Assembly (NCBI GenBank): GCA_019721075.1
Contig: JAHEAD010000001.1
Span: forward strand, 1 to 64,000
Length of the DNA stretch: 64,000 nt
Direction: 5' to 3'
From: Candidatus Sysuiplasma jiujiangense
Lineage (GTDB): Archaea > Thermoplasmatota > Thermoplasmata > Sysuiplasmatales > Sysuiplasmataceae
Of the stretch, positions 15,600 to 23,673 are shown in pieces; position 1 is the stretch's first letter, and each line of letters starts with the position of its first letter. The notes under the pieces are model-generated. The model was not told the origin of the DNA. It saw only the letters and a list, made by a program, of their open reading frames with translations, and made no database searches. The position numbers and the translations under genes were made by a program.

Positions 15600-18340
15600 G
15601 TCCGCACCTCATCTGGCATTGCCATATCCGGCCTCTCTTCAATTTTAGTGGATGAGATTGCGTCGGCACAGCGCATCAGAGATTCGAGCCATGTAAGACC
15701 CCACCTGCCGAAGCGTTGCTGCAATATTTCGAAACGTCGCATCACCCTGGCTGATGCCGCTTCGTTTTCATCAGTGGTGTAGGTGACATCCCAGGCACTT
15801 GTTTCAAAGTGCGGTCTGGCCCTGCCATGGTGAGAGGCTATGAGATGCAGTATTAAATCTGCTTCGGGATGAGTTCGTATTCGGTATTCTTTCTCTGCTT
15901 CAAGCAGTGAACCGAACTCATGGCGGTACCCGCCAAGATCTCTTCCGTCTCTGTATCGGATAGATTTCGCTAGAGGAATAGCTTCGCCTTTGTTGTTTGC
16001 ATACCACTGCCAGATGGGACGGTTCTTTCCACGATCATGCCACTCGGCTGCAATTATGAAGGCCTCTTTCAATGATTTATCCAGCTGAAGGTTGTCGCAG
16101 ATGCGGCCCATTTCACCAGTTATGGCAGATAGATGAAATGCCAGAGACTGACGAATTCTGGTCATCTCAGCCTGCTCTTCTCGTTCAGCGAAAAGGATCA
16201 GATAACGTCCCCCTTCTGAGCTTTCTTCCTCTGGCTCTTTCAGCGTTATCCGGCAAACCTCACGAAGACCATTCATCAGTACTTCAGAATTGTCCGACTC
16301 GACGGCGCTTCTATAGACTTTGCCATTTTCATCCTCGGTCATCACTCGCCTCTGCCGTCTCTTACTTGTTCCAGTGATTTTATCCGCAACGTCTACGGTG
16401 GTTGTGCTCTTTGCATCTAATGTCCCGCTATCCCCCAGACCGCCTGCTTCGAAAGGCAATATAACAATTGAATAGTTGAGATTCAGATCTTTTCCGGCTA
16501 TTTCAGACAAATTATACCACTGGTTTTCATTTTTCTCTTTGAGCCGTGCTTCTCCCCTCGGATCCAGCAATATTACAGGGAAATCCAACATCTGATTATT
16601 GTTTTGTTTCCTACGCTCTTTCAGCAGAGAAGTGAGCTTATCTTTCACACGATCTGTCCGATCGTGGAGACGCTCCTGCGTCAAGATTGGACATGCCTCA
16701 AACCACTCATTCAAAGCAGCTTTGTCCACCTTTGCATCGGCAAGTAATTTAACTTCACTTCTCCAAACAACGTAGGTCTCAGGCAACTCCCTACCGGAGC
16801 CATGAAGATACGAGGCAACAGGGGGGCATCCCGGTAAATCAGTGTTTACAGAAGTTAATGACCACGAGTCCAGCAAAATATCTGTCAGCTCAGGCGCAGG
16901 GGCCCTGGGAGCAAACGCTCCTTCTCTCTGTTCCGGGCTCATCCTTCCGACCAATTCATGCAGACGCCGCGGACTGCCGTCAATCTCGCCGGAATTCATG
17001 TCTGCCCATTCTTTCAAAACACGGAAAGTGGCATTCATTGCTTCCCTGATTTCGGAGCTGCGAAATTCCGATCTCGAAGTCACGGACTGCGCAACGACAT
17101 CTATTTGAGCTGTTTTGTCCCTCCCACCGCGCCTGTTGACCCGTCCAAGCCGCTGAATGAACGAGTCGAGTGGGGTGAGGTCACAGACCATATGGTCGGC
17201 ATCGATATCGATTCCCACCTCACCAGCAGACGTACTCACAAGGTATACAGTGCGTTCAACCGAAGAGCCTGAATTCAAGAACTTTAGGAACAGCGGTTTT
17301 TGCACTAGTTTGTCTCGTTCATAACCTCGCATTGTGCCTGTGAGAATCTCGACGCGCTCACCGCCGACAGCCTTGCGAAGCTGATTGAATATATCGAGAG
17401 CATCTTCAGGCGATTGTACATAAATTAAGATTTTGTCTTTGCCATCTCTGTATCCGAGGCTGATATCAACGATCTTTTCCCTGACTTTTCTCATAATGTC
17501 TCTGTCTTTTTCCGTCTGACCCGTGTTAAGCACGTGCAGATGCACACGTTTTATTGCGCAGATGCGTTCCTCCACAATCTGGTCCTCTTTTTCCTCGTTT
17601 GCCAATAGCGTGAAAGCGGAATCAAATCCGCTTCTTAACGTAGCGGATAATTCCAATATCTTCACGGGTCTGGTTTCGCCTGACTTTTGCTGTATTTTTG
17701 TCAATTGTCTAAGCAGCTCACTGAATGCAGGAGTAAGATGAGCTTCGTCATGAACAATAATAGAATCCTGACCAATCAGTCCCGCATGTTGTGAACGCCC
17801 ATAACGCCTATCACCATAGCCATTGAAGAGCAGTTTGCTTCCAATCATGTCGATTGTGCCTATAATGATAGCTGGTTTTGTCGGATCTGCCTCCCATTCT
17901 TTATTATCTGCGAGTTCACCGCGAAGTGTGCTTACGGCGATGACAGGATCTTCGGTCACCGATATGCGTTTCAATTCAGTGGAGAGCAGTTGTAAAGCCA
18001 CACTATGAACCTGCCATCGTGCATCATTCGGTGTGGAGAGTCTTTCCCTCATCTGTTCTGCGACTGATGTGGCCTGATCAACCACCGTTCTTCTGTCTAC
18101 TATGTAGACAAGGCGTGCCGGAATCGTCCTCTTTCCGCCAAGCTCATGAATTTGATGTACCAAAGCTACCAACCATATGGGAATAACAGACGTCTTCCCC
18201 AATCCTGTTGGTATGTCACATACCGCAGGTATGTCTCCCTTGACCATATTATTGTAAAGTCGTCTTTGCCAGCTGAATGGCGAAAAATCTGTCAAAGCCT
18301 TGAAATCTTCATCCAGCGCCATGTTTTTCTTGTGATGCAT
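15596..18340 (-). CDS. cas3: Cas3 helicase-nuclease, HD domain at C-terminus
   Basis: A 914-residue protein. The helicase comes first: Walker A PTGLGKT at residues 44-50, DEAH-type VHDEAHLTPAF near 195, LELSATLR near 230, and a C-terminal helicase lobe with DSFIQRLGRVNRRG. The HD nuclease follows at the C-terminus with EWHDRGKNRPIW near 766, YRHEFGSLLEAE near 800 and LIASHHGRARPHF near 833. This order, helicase then HD, is typical of type I-G/I-U and opposite to most Cas3. It degrades target DNA after Cascade recruitment. It is the first gene of the effector operon; AAAATAAGATAC just upstream of the start may be its TATA region. A second ATG six codons in could be the start. Confidence 0.94.
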   Translation of the reverse strand: MHHKKNMALDEDFKALTDFSPFSWQRRLYNNMVKGDIPAVCDIPTGLGKTSVIPIWLVALVHQIHELGGKRTIPARLVYIVDRRTVVDQATSVAEQMRERLSTPNDARWQVHSVALQLLSTELKRISVTEDPVIAVSTLRGELADNKEWEADPTKPAIIIGTIDMIGSKLLFNGYGDRRYGRSQHAGLIGQDSIIVHDEAHLTPAFSELLRQLTKIQQKSGETRPVKILELSATLRSGFDSAFTLLANEEKEDQIVEERICAIKRVHLHVLNTGQTEKDRDIMRKVREKIVDISLGYRDGKDKILIYVQSPEDALDIFNQLRKAVGGERVEILTGTMRGYERDKLVQKPLFLKFLNSGSSVERTVYLVSTSAGEVGIDIDADHMVCDLTPLDSFIQRLGRVNRRGGRDKTAQIDVVAQSVTSRSEFRSSEIREAMNATFRVLKEWADMNSGEIDGSPRRLHELVGRMSPEQREGAFAPRAPAPELTDILLDSWSLTSVNTDLPGCPPVASYLHGSGRELPETYVVWRSEVKLLADAKVDKAALNEWFEACPILTQERLHDRTDRVKDKLTSLLKERRKQNNNQMLDFPVILLDPRGEARLKEKNENQWYNLSEIAGKDLNLNYSIVILPFEAGGLGDSGTLDAKSTTTVDVADKITGTSKRRQRRVMTEDENGKVYRSAVESDNSEVLMNGLREVCRITLKEPEEESSEGGRYLILFAEREEQAEMTRIRQSLAFHLSAITGEMGRICDNLQLDKSLKEAFIIAAEWHDRGKNRPIWQWYANNKGEAIPLAKSIRYRDGRDLGGYRHEFGSLLEAEKEYRIRTHPEADLILHLIASHHGRARPHFETSAWDVTYTTDENEAASARVMRRFEILQQRFGRWGLTWLESLMRCADAISSTKIEERPDMAMPDEVRT

Positions 18341-18553
18341 GCCTTCATTGTATCTTATTTTTTGTTATTACTCAGCTTTTCTGTAAATGAGGAAATTACA
18401 GCAGATCCGGTACATTGTCCTTCACACTGAATTATGTACCAGATTACTGAATGCAACTGGTCTCTGTTACAAAAGCCGATGAACTCGGAGTGAGATGTTC
18501 ATGCTCATACCCATTCCGCAATTCGTGAGTTTACAATCGTCCTACCACCGATT

Positions 18554-18970
18554 TCATGAAGGGCCTGTTCCCCCCTTCACATTGTCGCTTTCCTGGACGG
18601 GCAAGACGTCACGCTTTTGTTCCATGATTGAATTTGTGAATCTGTTCATAAACTTGAGATACCTGGTTATCTCATTTTCTCCTTTCTCAGTGATTTTCAC
18701 GATGGTTCTGGGTCCGCCCATCCTGATGAATCCATGTTCAATATTCACGTAACCATTTCTTTCAAGTATGTTCAAACTGGAATTGAGGGAACTTTTCGAT
18801 ATTTTGACCGCCATAAGAAGATCCGTGAATGTCGCACGTCTGAGGGCAAGCAGCACGACCATTATTCCCACCCTGGTCGGATTGGTGAACGGGCCCATAC
18901 TGGCAAGCTCTTCTACAAGATTCATTCCCTGCTCTCTCCCTGTGTCCTCTTCATCCGCCTTCATACTCAA
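18554..18970 (-). CDS. Winged-helix transcriptional regulator
   Basis: A 138-residue protein with a winged-helix domain over about residues 25-110: NPTRVGIMVVLLALRRATFT, then MAVKISKSSLNSSLNILERN and a wing GFIRMGGPRTIVKITEKGE. The pattern fits the MarR/ArsR-like 'transcriptional regulator' families common in Thermoplasmata. It overlaps the end of the upstream membrane-protein gene by 20 bp, so the two form an operon. The TTG at 18970 has a GGAGGAG sequence 7 bp upstream; an ATG two codons later is the alternative. Regulation of the adjacent exporter genes is plausible but unproven. Confidence 0.8.
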   Translation of the reverse strand: MSMKADEEDTGREQGMNLVEELASMGPFTNPTRVGIMVVLLALRRATFTDLLMAVKISKSSLNSSLNILERNGYVNIEHGFIRMGGPRTIVKITEKGENEITRYLKFMNRFTNSIMEQKRDVLPVQESDNVKGGTGPS

Positions 18971-19781
18971 ACAGGAACTCCTCCGGAGCGCTGTAGAGAG
19001 ATTTTAAGCTCGCAAATGTGAAAAATGGCAGAGCGAATACAAAACCCTCAAGACCTATTCCGGGAAAAATGACGAGAAATGCAGCGATCGCGAGGCTTGC
19101 TGAAAAAACCCAGTCCTCCGTCTTGAACTCAACTATTATGCTTCCCTTCTTACTGAAACCGCGGTGCCATTTTACAAGAATCAGAATGACCCAAATCAGC
19201 GGGAACCAGACAGCGATATCTACATAACCAAAACCAAGCAGGATGATGAAAACCAGCCATGGCCATATCCTGTTGGAGTACGTTCTGATGATCGCAACTC
19301 TCCCTTTCCGTTCTCTTTCCGTCTCCCTATCTTCGAGTAGAGACATAGTGTATTCCATTCTGCCGAACGCGACGAAACCTGAAATCCTGGATAAGTACCA
19401 TACAGCAAAACCGCCCGCAATCCAGACTATTCCGAGCAGGACAAGTGAGTTAAACAATAAATCAAGTAAAAATGACGCCATCACTAGAATTGAGAAGGAA
19501 CCGTAAAAAACTCCTATTCCCCTCCTGGCCCTGAATCTGAAGATTCTGATGGCCATTTCACCGGCATCATGCCTGTATCTTTCAAATTCGGTTCTCTCCG
19601 CATGCTTCCGATACACTGCATCATCTGTCAACAGACCTGTCCTTCCTGCTGTTTCGAGTCTATCATTCGCCAGTACCTCAAGTACAGTATGACCCCTATT
19701 AATCCCGCTGTCAATGTTCGTGAGATGAACTCTGCTTTCCCATCTTATATCACCCCCAATACTGTCCCTCACGGATAACAT
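18951..19781 (-). CDS. Integral membrane protein, unknown function
   Basis: A roughly 276-residue protein with a polar N-terminal 110 residues and about six hydrophobic helices in two groups: FYGSFSILVMASFLLDLLF with IVWIAGGFAVWYLS, then the segments around WLVFIILLGFGYVDIAVWF and the C-terminal AFLVIFPGIGLEGFVFALPF. I do not recognise the family. The frame is open to 19835, but an ATG at 19781 is a likely start. Either start collides with the divergent ABC-permease gene, so one of the two gene starts must be wrong. Its last codons overlap the winged-helix gene, which suggests joint expression. Confidence 0.6.
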   Translation of the reverse strand: MLSVRDSIGGDIRWESRVHLTNIDSGINRGHTVLEVLANDRLETAGRTGLLTDDAVYRKHAERTEFERYRHDAGEMAIRIFRFRARRGIGVFYGSFSILVMASFLLDLLFNSLVLLGIVWIAGGFAVWYLSRISGFVAFGRMEYTMSLLEDRETERERKGRVAIIRTYSNRIWPWLVFIILLGFGYVDIAVWFPLIWVILILVKWHRGFSKKGSIIVEFKTEDWVFSASLAIAAFLVIFPGIGLEGFVFALPFFTFASLKSLYSAPEEFLFEYEGG

Positions 19782-20661
19782 GAAACCAAATGAAAACACC
19801 GGGAGGCGCTTCTCGTTGCGCAGGATGTGGAGCATCTCATGCTATGAAATGAAGTGGGATTTCAAAAAGAAGAAGGTACTCTTTGCAGTCTCATTTGTTG
19901 CAGTGGCTGCAATACTTGCAGGCATATTTTTCAAGTACGTTTTCAACTCCGAGATCGTGTCAGAACCCGGCTATCTATGGGACAATATCATCCTGTTCAT
20001 AACAAACGGGTTCGTATCAGGCATCTTTCCGATGATTATCGCGGGCGCCGTTTCGGTTGACTCCATAGCATGGGAATTTGACAGGAATACCATTCAGCCT
20101 CTGCTATCGCAACCCGTCACAAGGAGTGAAGTTTATTTCGGGAAGTTTTTTGAAAAATTCCTCTTACTCACTGCAATATCAATTCTTCTTGTCGTTCTGT
20201 CCGTCGTCATATCGGAGTTTGTTGCGGGAAGCCAGGGGCACCTGTTGTGGGTTGTGCCTGTTGCATTTGGATTTCTGCTCGAACTCATGCTCTTTGTTGC
20301 GCTCGCCTTCCTGCTCGGTGCACTCGTCAGGCAATCAGGTTTCATGATGATCATGGTAGCAGGAGTTTATTTTGTAGCCCTGATATCCGATCTATTCCTG
20401 GAAATCAAGGAGGGAGTTCGCCTCTGGATGAGCCTGCTTCCTTTGACATCCTCCAATATGATAATTCCGGCCATGCAGCATTTTTCACTTTCACCAACCG
20501 AAAACGTTTATCTTTCCGTCAACATAGGATCCATGACAGGAGGAGCTTATTTGCCGGTGGCCCCGCTCCTGGCATATTCTGTTGCGGCTACACTGCTTAC
20601 TGTTTTGGCCCTTCTGTTGTCTGGTTTTCTTGTATTTTCAAGGTTGGAGATAAAGGGGTGA
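19780..20661 (+). CDS. ABC-2 type exporter permease
   Basis: A 293-residue membrane protein with six hydrophobic helices in the ABC-2 arrangement, starting with a basic cytoplasmic segment (CYEMKWDFKKKKVLFAVSF). FMMIMVAGVYFVALISDLF and the C-terminal LLSGFLVFSRLEIKG complete the permease. The conserved ABC-2 loop (EFDRNTIQPLLSQPVTRSEV followed by YFGKFF) is clear. It is followed after 4 bp by its ATPase, so the pair forms an exporter. An internal ATG at 19825 (MWSISCYEMKWDF) fits the family better and would remove the start overlap with the divergent gene. Substrate unknown. Confidence 0.85.
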   Translation: MKPNENTGRRFSLRRMWSISCYEMKWDFKKKKVLFAVSFVAVAAILAGIFFKYVFNSEIVSEPGYLWDNIILFITNGFVSGIFPMIIAGAVSVDSIAWEFDRNTIQPLLSQPVTRSEVYFGKFFEKFLLLTAISILLVVLSVVISEFVAGSQGHLLWVVPVAFGFLLELMLFVALAFLLGALVRQSGFMMIMVAGVYFVALISDLFLEIKEGVRLWMSLLPLTSSNMIIPAMQHFSLSPTENVYLSVNIGSMTGGAYLPVAPLLAYSVAATLLTVLALLLSGFLVFSRLEIKG

Positions 20662-20665
20662 CTGC

Positions 20666-21598
20666 TTGGCGGAAATAATGAAAATCTCCAACCTTTGCAA
20701 GATGTATACCTCCGGTTCCGGCATTACCGATGTGAACATGAACCTCTTAGATGGGACAATTCACGGCTTCCTTGGACTCAACGGTTCGGGCAAAACGACC
20801 ACCATGAAGTGTGTCATGGGCCTGCTGAAGAAAGATGGTGGAACAATAGAGTATGAGGGAAAACTGTTCGATCCAATGAATGTTGCCGATAGATCGCATA
20901 TCGGTTTCTCTTCAGATTTGCCATTTTACCTTCCCTACCTGACAGGATTCGAGCTGATGTCGGTATACGGAAGAATCAGGGGAATCTCAAAGGAGCAGAG
21001 CAGGATGGACGCGCAGGAGTTCCTGAAACTAGTCGGCCTTCATGAGGAAGTCAACAAGCAGGTGGGAAGTTACAGCAGGGGCATGATGGCAAAACTAGGC
21101 ATTGGAGTTTCACTGCTGGGGGATCCTGATTTGCTCATTCTTGATGAACCGACCTCGGGAATGGATCCATTGGCCTCCGCGAACATTAGGAAACTTCTTT
21201 CCGAACTGAAGAAGAGAGGGAAGAGTATCCTGTTCTCTTCGCATCAGCTGGGCGAAGTCCAGGCTTTGTGTGATAATGTCACCATAATCGACAGGGGGAA
21301 GACAATACTGGAAGGATCTGTTCAGGACTTATCAAGGAGATTGGGGAAGAACTTCTGCTACATCGCCGAATTCAAGGATCTCCCTTTTGATCTGCTCATT
21401 GAAATAAGGAAACTGGATGGAGTGAAGGAATGCAATACAGTCGATGGAAAGCGCAACCTGGTCAAAATTACTCTTTCAGGTGAAATGGAGTTAAGGGAAG
21501 AATTGGCAAGGCTGGCATTCAAGCACGGAAGCGTTATGCTTTCATGCACCACATCATATACATCGCTAGAGGAGATGTTCCTCTCCCTGATTGGTTGA
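20666..21598 (+). CDS. ABC transporter ATPase (ABC-2 exporter)
   Basis: A 310-residue nucleotide-binding protein: Walker A GLNGSGKTTT, signature SYSRGMMAKLGIG, Walker B DLLILDEPTSGMDP and switch histidine SSHQLGEV. The C-terminal 90 residues form the extension typical of CcmA/DrrA-type exporter ATPases. It pairs with the permease just upstream. The TTG at 20666 and the ATG at 20678 (MKISNLCKMYTS) are both possible starts; the second begins nearer the usual N-terminal strand. Confidence 0.92.
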   Translation: MAEIMKISNLCKMYTSGSGITDVNMNLLDGTIHGFLGLNGSGKTTTMKCVMGLLKKDGGTIEYEGKLFDPMNVADRSHIGFSSDLPFYLPYLTGFELMSVYGRIRGISKEQSRMDAQEFLKLVGLHEEVNKQVGSYSRGMMAKLGIGVSLLGDPDLLILDEPTSGMDPLASANIRKLLSELKKRGKSILFSSHQLGEVQALCDNVTIIDRGKTILEGSVQDLSRRLGKNFCYIAEFKDLPFDLLIEIRKLDGVKECNTVDGKRNLVKITLSGEMELREELARLAFKHGSVMLSCTTSYTSLEEMFLSLIG

Positions 21599-22137
21599 CA
21601 TGGGTCGCCGGATTACATGCAAAAATACTGCAGAGATACTACAGCGCCACATTTTCACTGGCCCCTTTACTGAATTGCCATACATGCCTGTCACGCAATG
21701 CAGGCGATGCTGTCCGCTCATTTACCGCATCGGGTACTCTTCACTCCATGTTTTAGTGCCTGGAAGGGCAAAGGGTCAGAGTTGGAATTTTAACGCGAAA
21801 AATCCTGATTATTCACAGCCTCTCCACAAACGGGAAGAGCGGCAATCCCGAGAGGCCAGACTGCTTTGCCGGCGCTCTTGCTGTCCCCGGCCAGCCGGAT
21901 ATAATATCTTCTTTCAGCAGTTCATGCATTTTGCCTGAGGCTCCTATGTAATCGACAGCTTCAGACCATAACGTCTATTGAACGATTATCCGGTTCTGCA
22001 AATGGCACCTGGTTGGCATATTTAAGCATAACAATGGTATCACTCAAGTATACAAATAGTAATACCTGACCTTAATGCAGGAAGCGGCTATCCGTGAAGG
22101 ACGTAGTCGGAGTTGTGCGCGAGACAAGGGATGAGTA
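21599..22137. other. Gene-poor stretch with possible antitoxin fragment
   Basis: About 540 bp without a convincing gene; the plus-strand frames here are Arg- and Cys-rich and resemble nothing I know. Just before the PIN gene, a short frame reads RKRLSVKDVVGVVRETRDEY and ends in a TGA that overlaps the TTG of the PIN gene (TATTGACA). This is the coupling expected of an antitoxin, but an upstream stop (TAA near 22073) leaves only about 20 codons, so an eroded antitoxin is one reading. Confidence 0.35.
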
Positions 22138-22587
22138 TTGACACGTGATGCCCGGCCATCACGGAAGGGCCCAACTGCGGACGGCAGCCTGTTCGATGCA
22201 TCGGCGATTATCAATCTCCTGATTTCTCGCGGTAATCGCATTATAGACCTGCTGACAGGAAACTGGATTCTGGATCTGACTGTCTATGAAGTGGGTAATG
22301 AAATATGGAAGATGAATAAGATTCACCGGAAAATATCATCATCTGAAGCAGACATACTGCTTGAGAGTTTGCTCAGCATCGCAGCAGACAGAATGAAACT
22401 CGTCCCTTCAGCCGCGATCGACCATCTGTCCAGCCTGGGCTTAGCCAGGGAGGAAAGGCTGAGCTTCTGCGATGCCTCCTATCTTTCTGCGGCAATTGAA
22501 AGAGAACTGGTTCCTGTCACAGACGACAGGAGGCTCTTTGAGGCGGCAGGAAAACATGTGAAAGTTCGGGCATCAACGGAAGTCTGA
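22138..22587 (+). CDS. PIN-domain ribonuclease (VapC-like)
   Basis: A 149-residue frame with a PIN domain from about residue 18: LFDASAIINLL carries the first acidic residue, LTVYEVGNEIWK the conserved glutamate, and SFCDASYLSAAIE with PVTDDRRLFEAA the remaining acidic residues. PIN toxins cleave specific RNAs and normally sit next to an antitoxin. The first 17 residues (from a TTG) are Arg-rich and unusual for the family, so the true start may be later. No intact antitoxin gene is visible, only the 20-codon fragment directly upstream, so this may be an orphan or decaying module. Confidence 0.75.
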   Translation: MTRDARPSRKGPTADGSLFDASAIINLLISRGNRIIDLLTGNWILDLTVYEVGNEIWKMNKIHRKISSSEADILLESLLSIAADRMKLVPSAAIDHLSSLGLAREERLSFCDASYLSAAIERELVPVTDDRRLFEAAGKHVKVRASTEV

Positions 22588-22813
22588 ACCTGTGCCAGAG
22601 CAATGGAAGAGACAATCCGTATGACACGGAATATGGATGACCCAGTAGTCCCGCATAGGGAAATTACTGCACTGGCGCTGTTTTTTGATGTGAGAGTGCA
22701 ATCCGCTGTTTGGAGGCAATGGGATGCACTCCACTGAATATGTAAACGAAAGAAAGCTTGAGAGCTTTGTGCTCAAGCGGTTTGAACGCCATTTTCAGGT
22801 GCCTGCAGGCCAG

Positions 22814-23218
22814 TCATAGCCACAGCGTATCTTCCAGATCCTTGAAATGTTGATCGCCCGTCAGGACCCTGGCCTGATTTACACGGGCAAATGCCAGGAC
22901 TATACCGTCGAAAAGACCGGGTTTTGTAAGTGATTTCTCTTTTGCGTTCTTTTCAAGCAACAAATACATCTTGGCAGATTCAACCGCAGTTGCTGAATCA
23001 ATCCCCAAGATCTCTGACGTTTCGGAAATGGTCTCGAGCCTTTCCATGGCTTTATTCTCATCGGCTCCTTCTCTCATATATTTCCTGGCCACTTCGGATA
23101 GCACTATATCTGGTGTAAGGACTTCATCTGCCTCTTCGATTGCCGCCAGCGCTCTTCTTCCCTTTTGAGTGCCCGAAAAGATTTCAATCCACGCGTACGA
23201 GTCAATAACGATCTTCAC
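22814..23218 (-). CDS. vapC: VapC toxin, PIN-domain ribonuclease
   Basis: A 134-residue PIN protein of typical VapC length. VIDSYAWIEIFSGT gives the first aspartate, PDIVLSEVARKYM the glutamate, GLFDGIVLAFARV the third acidic residue and VLTGDQHFKDL the fourth. It should cleave RNA when freed from its antitoxin. Its start overlaps the end of the antitoxin gene by 17 bp, the normal vapBC arrangement with antitoxin first. Confidence 0.9.
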   Translation of the reverse strand: MKIVIDSYAWIEIFSGTQKGRRALAAIEEADEVLTPDIVLSEVARKYMREGADENKAMERLETISETSEILGIDSATAVESAKMYLLLEKNAKEKSLTKPGLFDGIVLAFARVNQARVLTGDQHFKDLEDTLWL

Positions 23219-23408
23219 CGCGATCAGTCTCGGCGAATTGCTTTATTTTTCCCTTGTCCAGGCTGAATGCCTCTGCCAAAAGTGCCTTTCTGCGTTGTTT
23301 GATAAGTTCCCTGACTGTGTCATCCAGCGTACGTTTTCCAAGAATGCGCTGCAACTGGCCAAGGCTCTTCAGGGTGTTTTTCGAAACCTTGATCGTAGTG
23401 CTGTCCAT
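23202..23408 (-). CDS. vapB: VapB antitoxin, ribbon-helix-helix-like
   Basis: A 68-residue protein. The N-terminus MDSTTIKVSKNTLKSLGQLQ has the short strand and helix of a ribbon-helix-helix DNA-binding antitoxin; the C-terminal half is charged and would wrap the toxin. I place the start at the ATG 23408 rather than the longer frame to 23465, because the upstream DNA is a TATA-rich promoter with a palindrome. It precedes vapC with a 17-bp overlap. Confidence 0.85.
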   Translation of the reverse strand: MDSTTIKVSKNTLKSLGQLQRILGKRTLDDTVRELIKQRRKALLAEAFSLDKGKIKQFAETDRGEDRY

Positions 23409-23414
23409 AGTTAG

Positions 23415-23427
23415 GTATACAATATAC
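23415..23427. promoter_or_regulatory. Palindrome in the vapBC promoter
   Basis: GTATACAATATAC is a perfect inverted repeat (GTATA, 3-nt centre, TATAC) lying 6 bp upstream of the vapB ATG. TATATTT-rich DNA that could be the TATA box lies beyond it, at about 23428-23440. A position between the promoter and the start suits autoregulation by the VapBC complex. Confidence 0.5.
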
Positions 23428-23673
23428 AAATATATCACATTATTGATGTACGATATTGTGGCCATAAAGGGTTAGGCAATGGGTGCCGCGGATACGTCTA
23501 TTTCTGAAACATGACCGACATTCCGTTTGACGGGAGCATCGTCAGCCGTGCTGTGCCGCCTGCGCCTGCCTCGCAGCCTGCGCCTCATCCCACAGTTTAT
23601 CCGTATCTCGGTCATATACGGACTGCTCAAATAGCCGCATTACTTTCGAGGAATGCTATAATATGACTTTCCT

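Noticed and set aside
10642-18340. Type I-B, I-C or I-D assignment
   Set aside because: The Cas4-Cas1 fusion, Csb1, Csb2, Csb3 and Cas3 with C-terminal HD together fit only I-G.
23520-23600. CCTGCGCCT repeats as a possible repeat element
   Set aside because: Only two imperfect copies; short, low-complexity and without structure.
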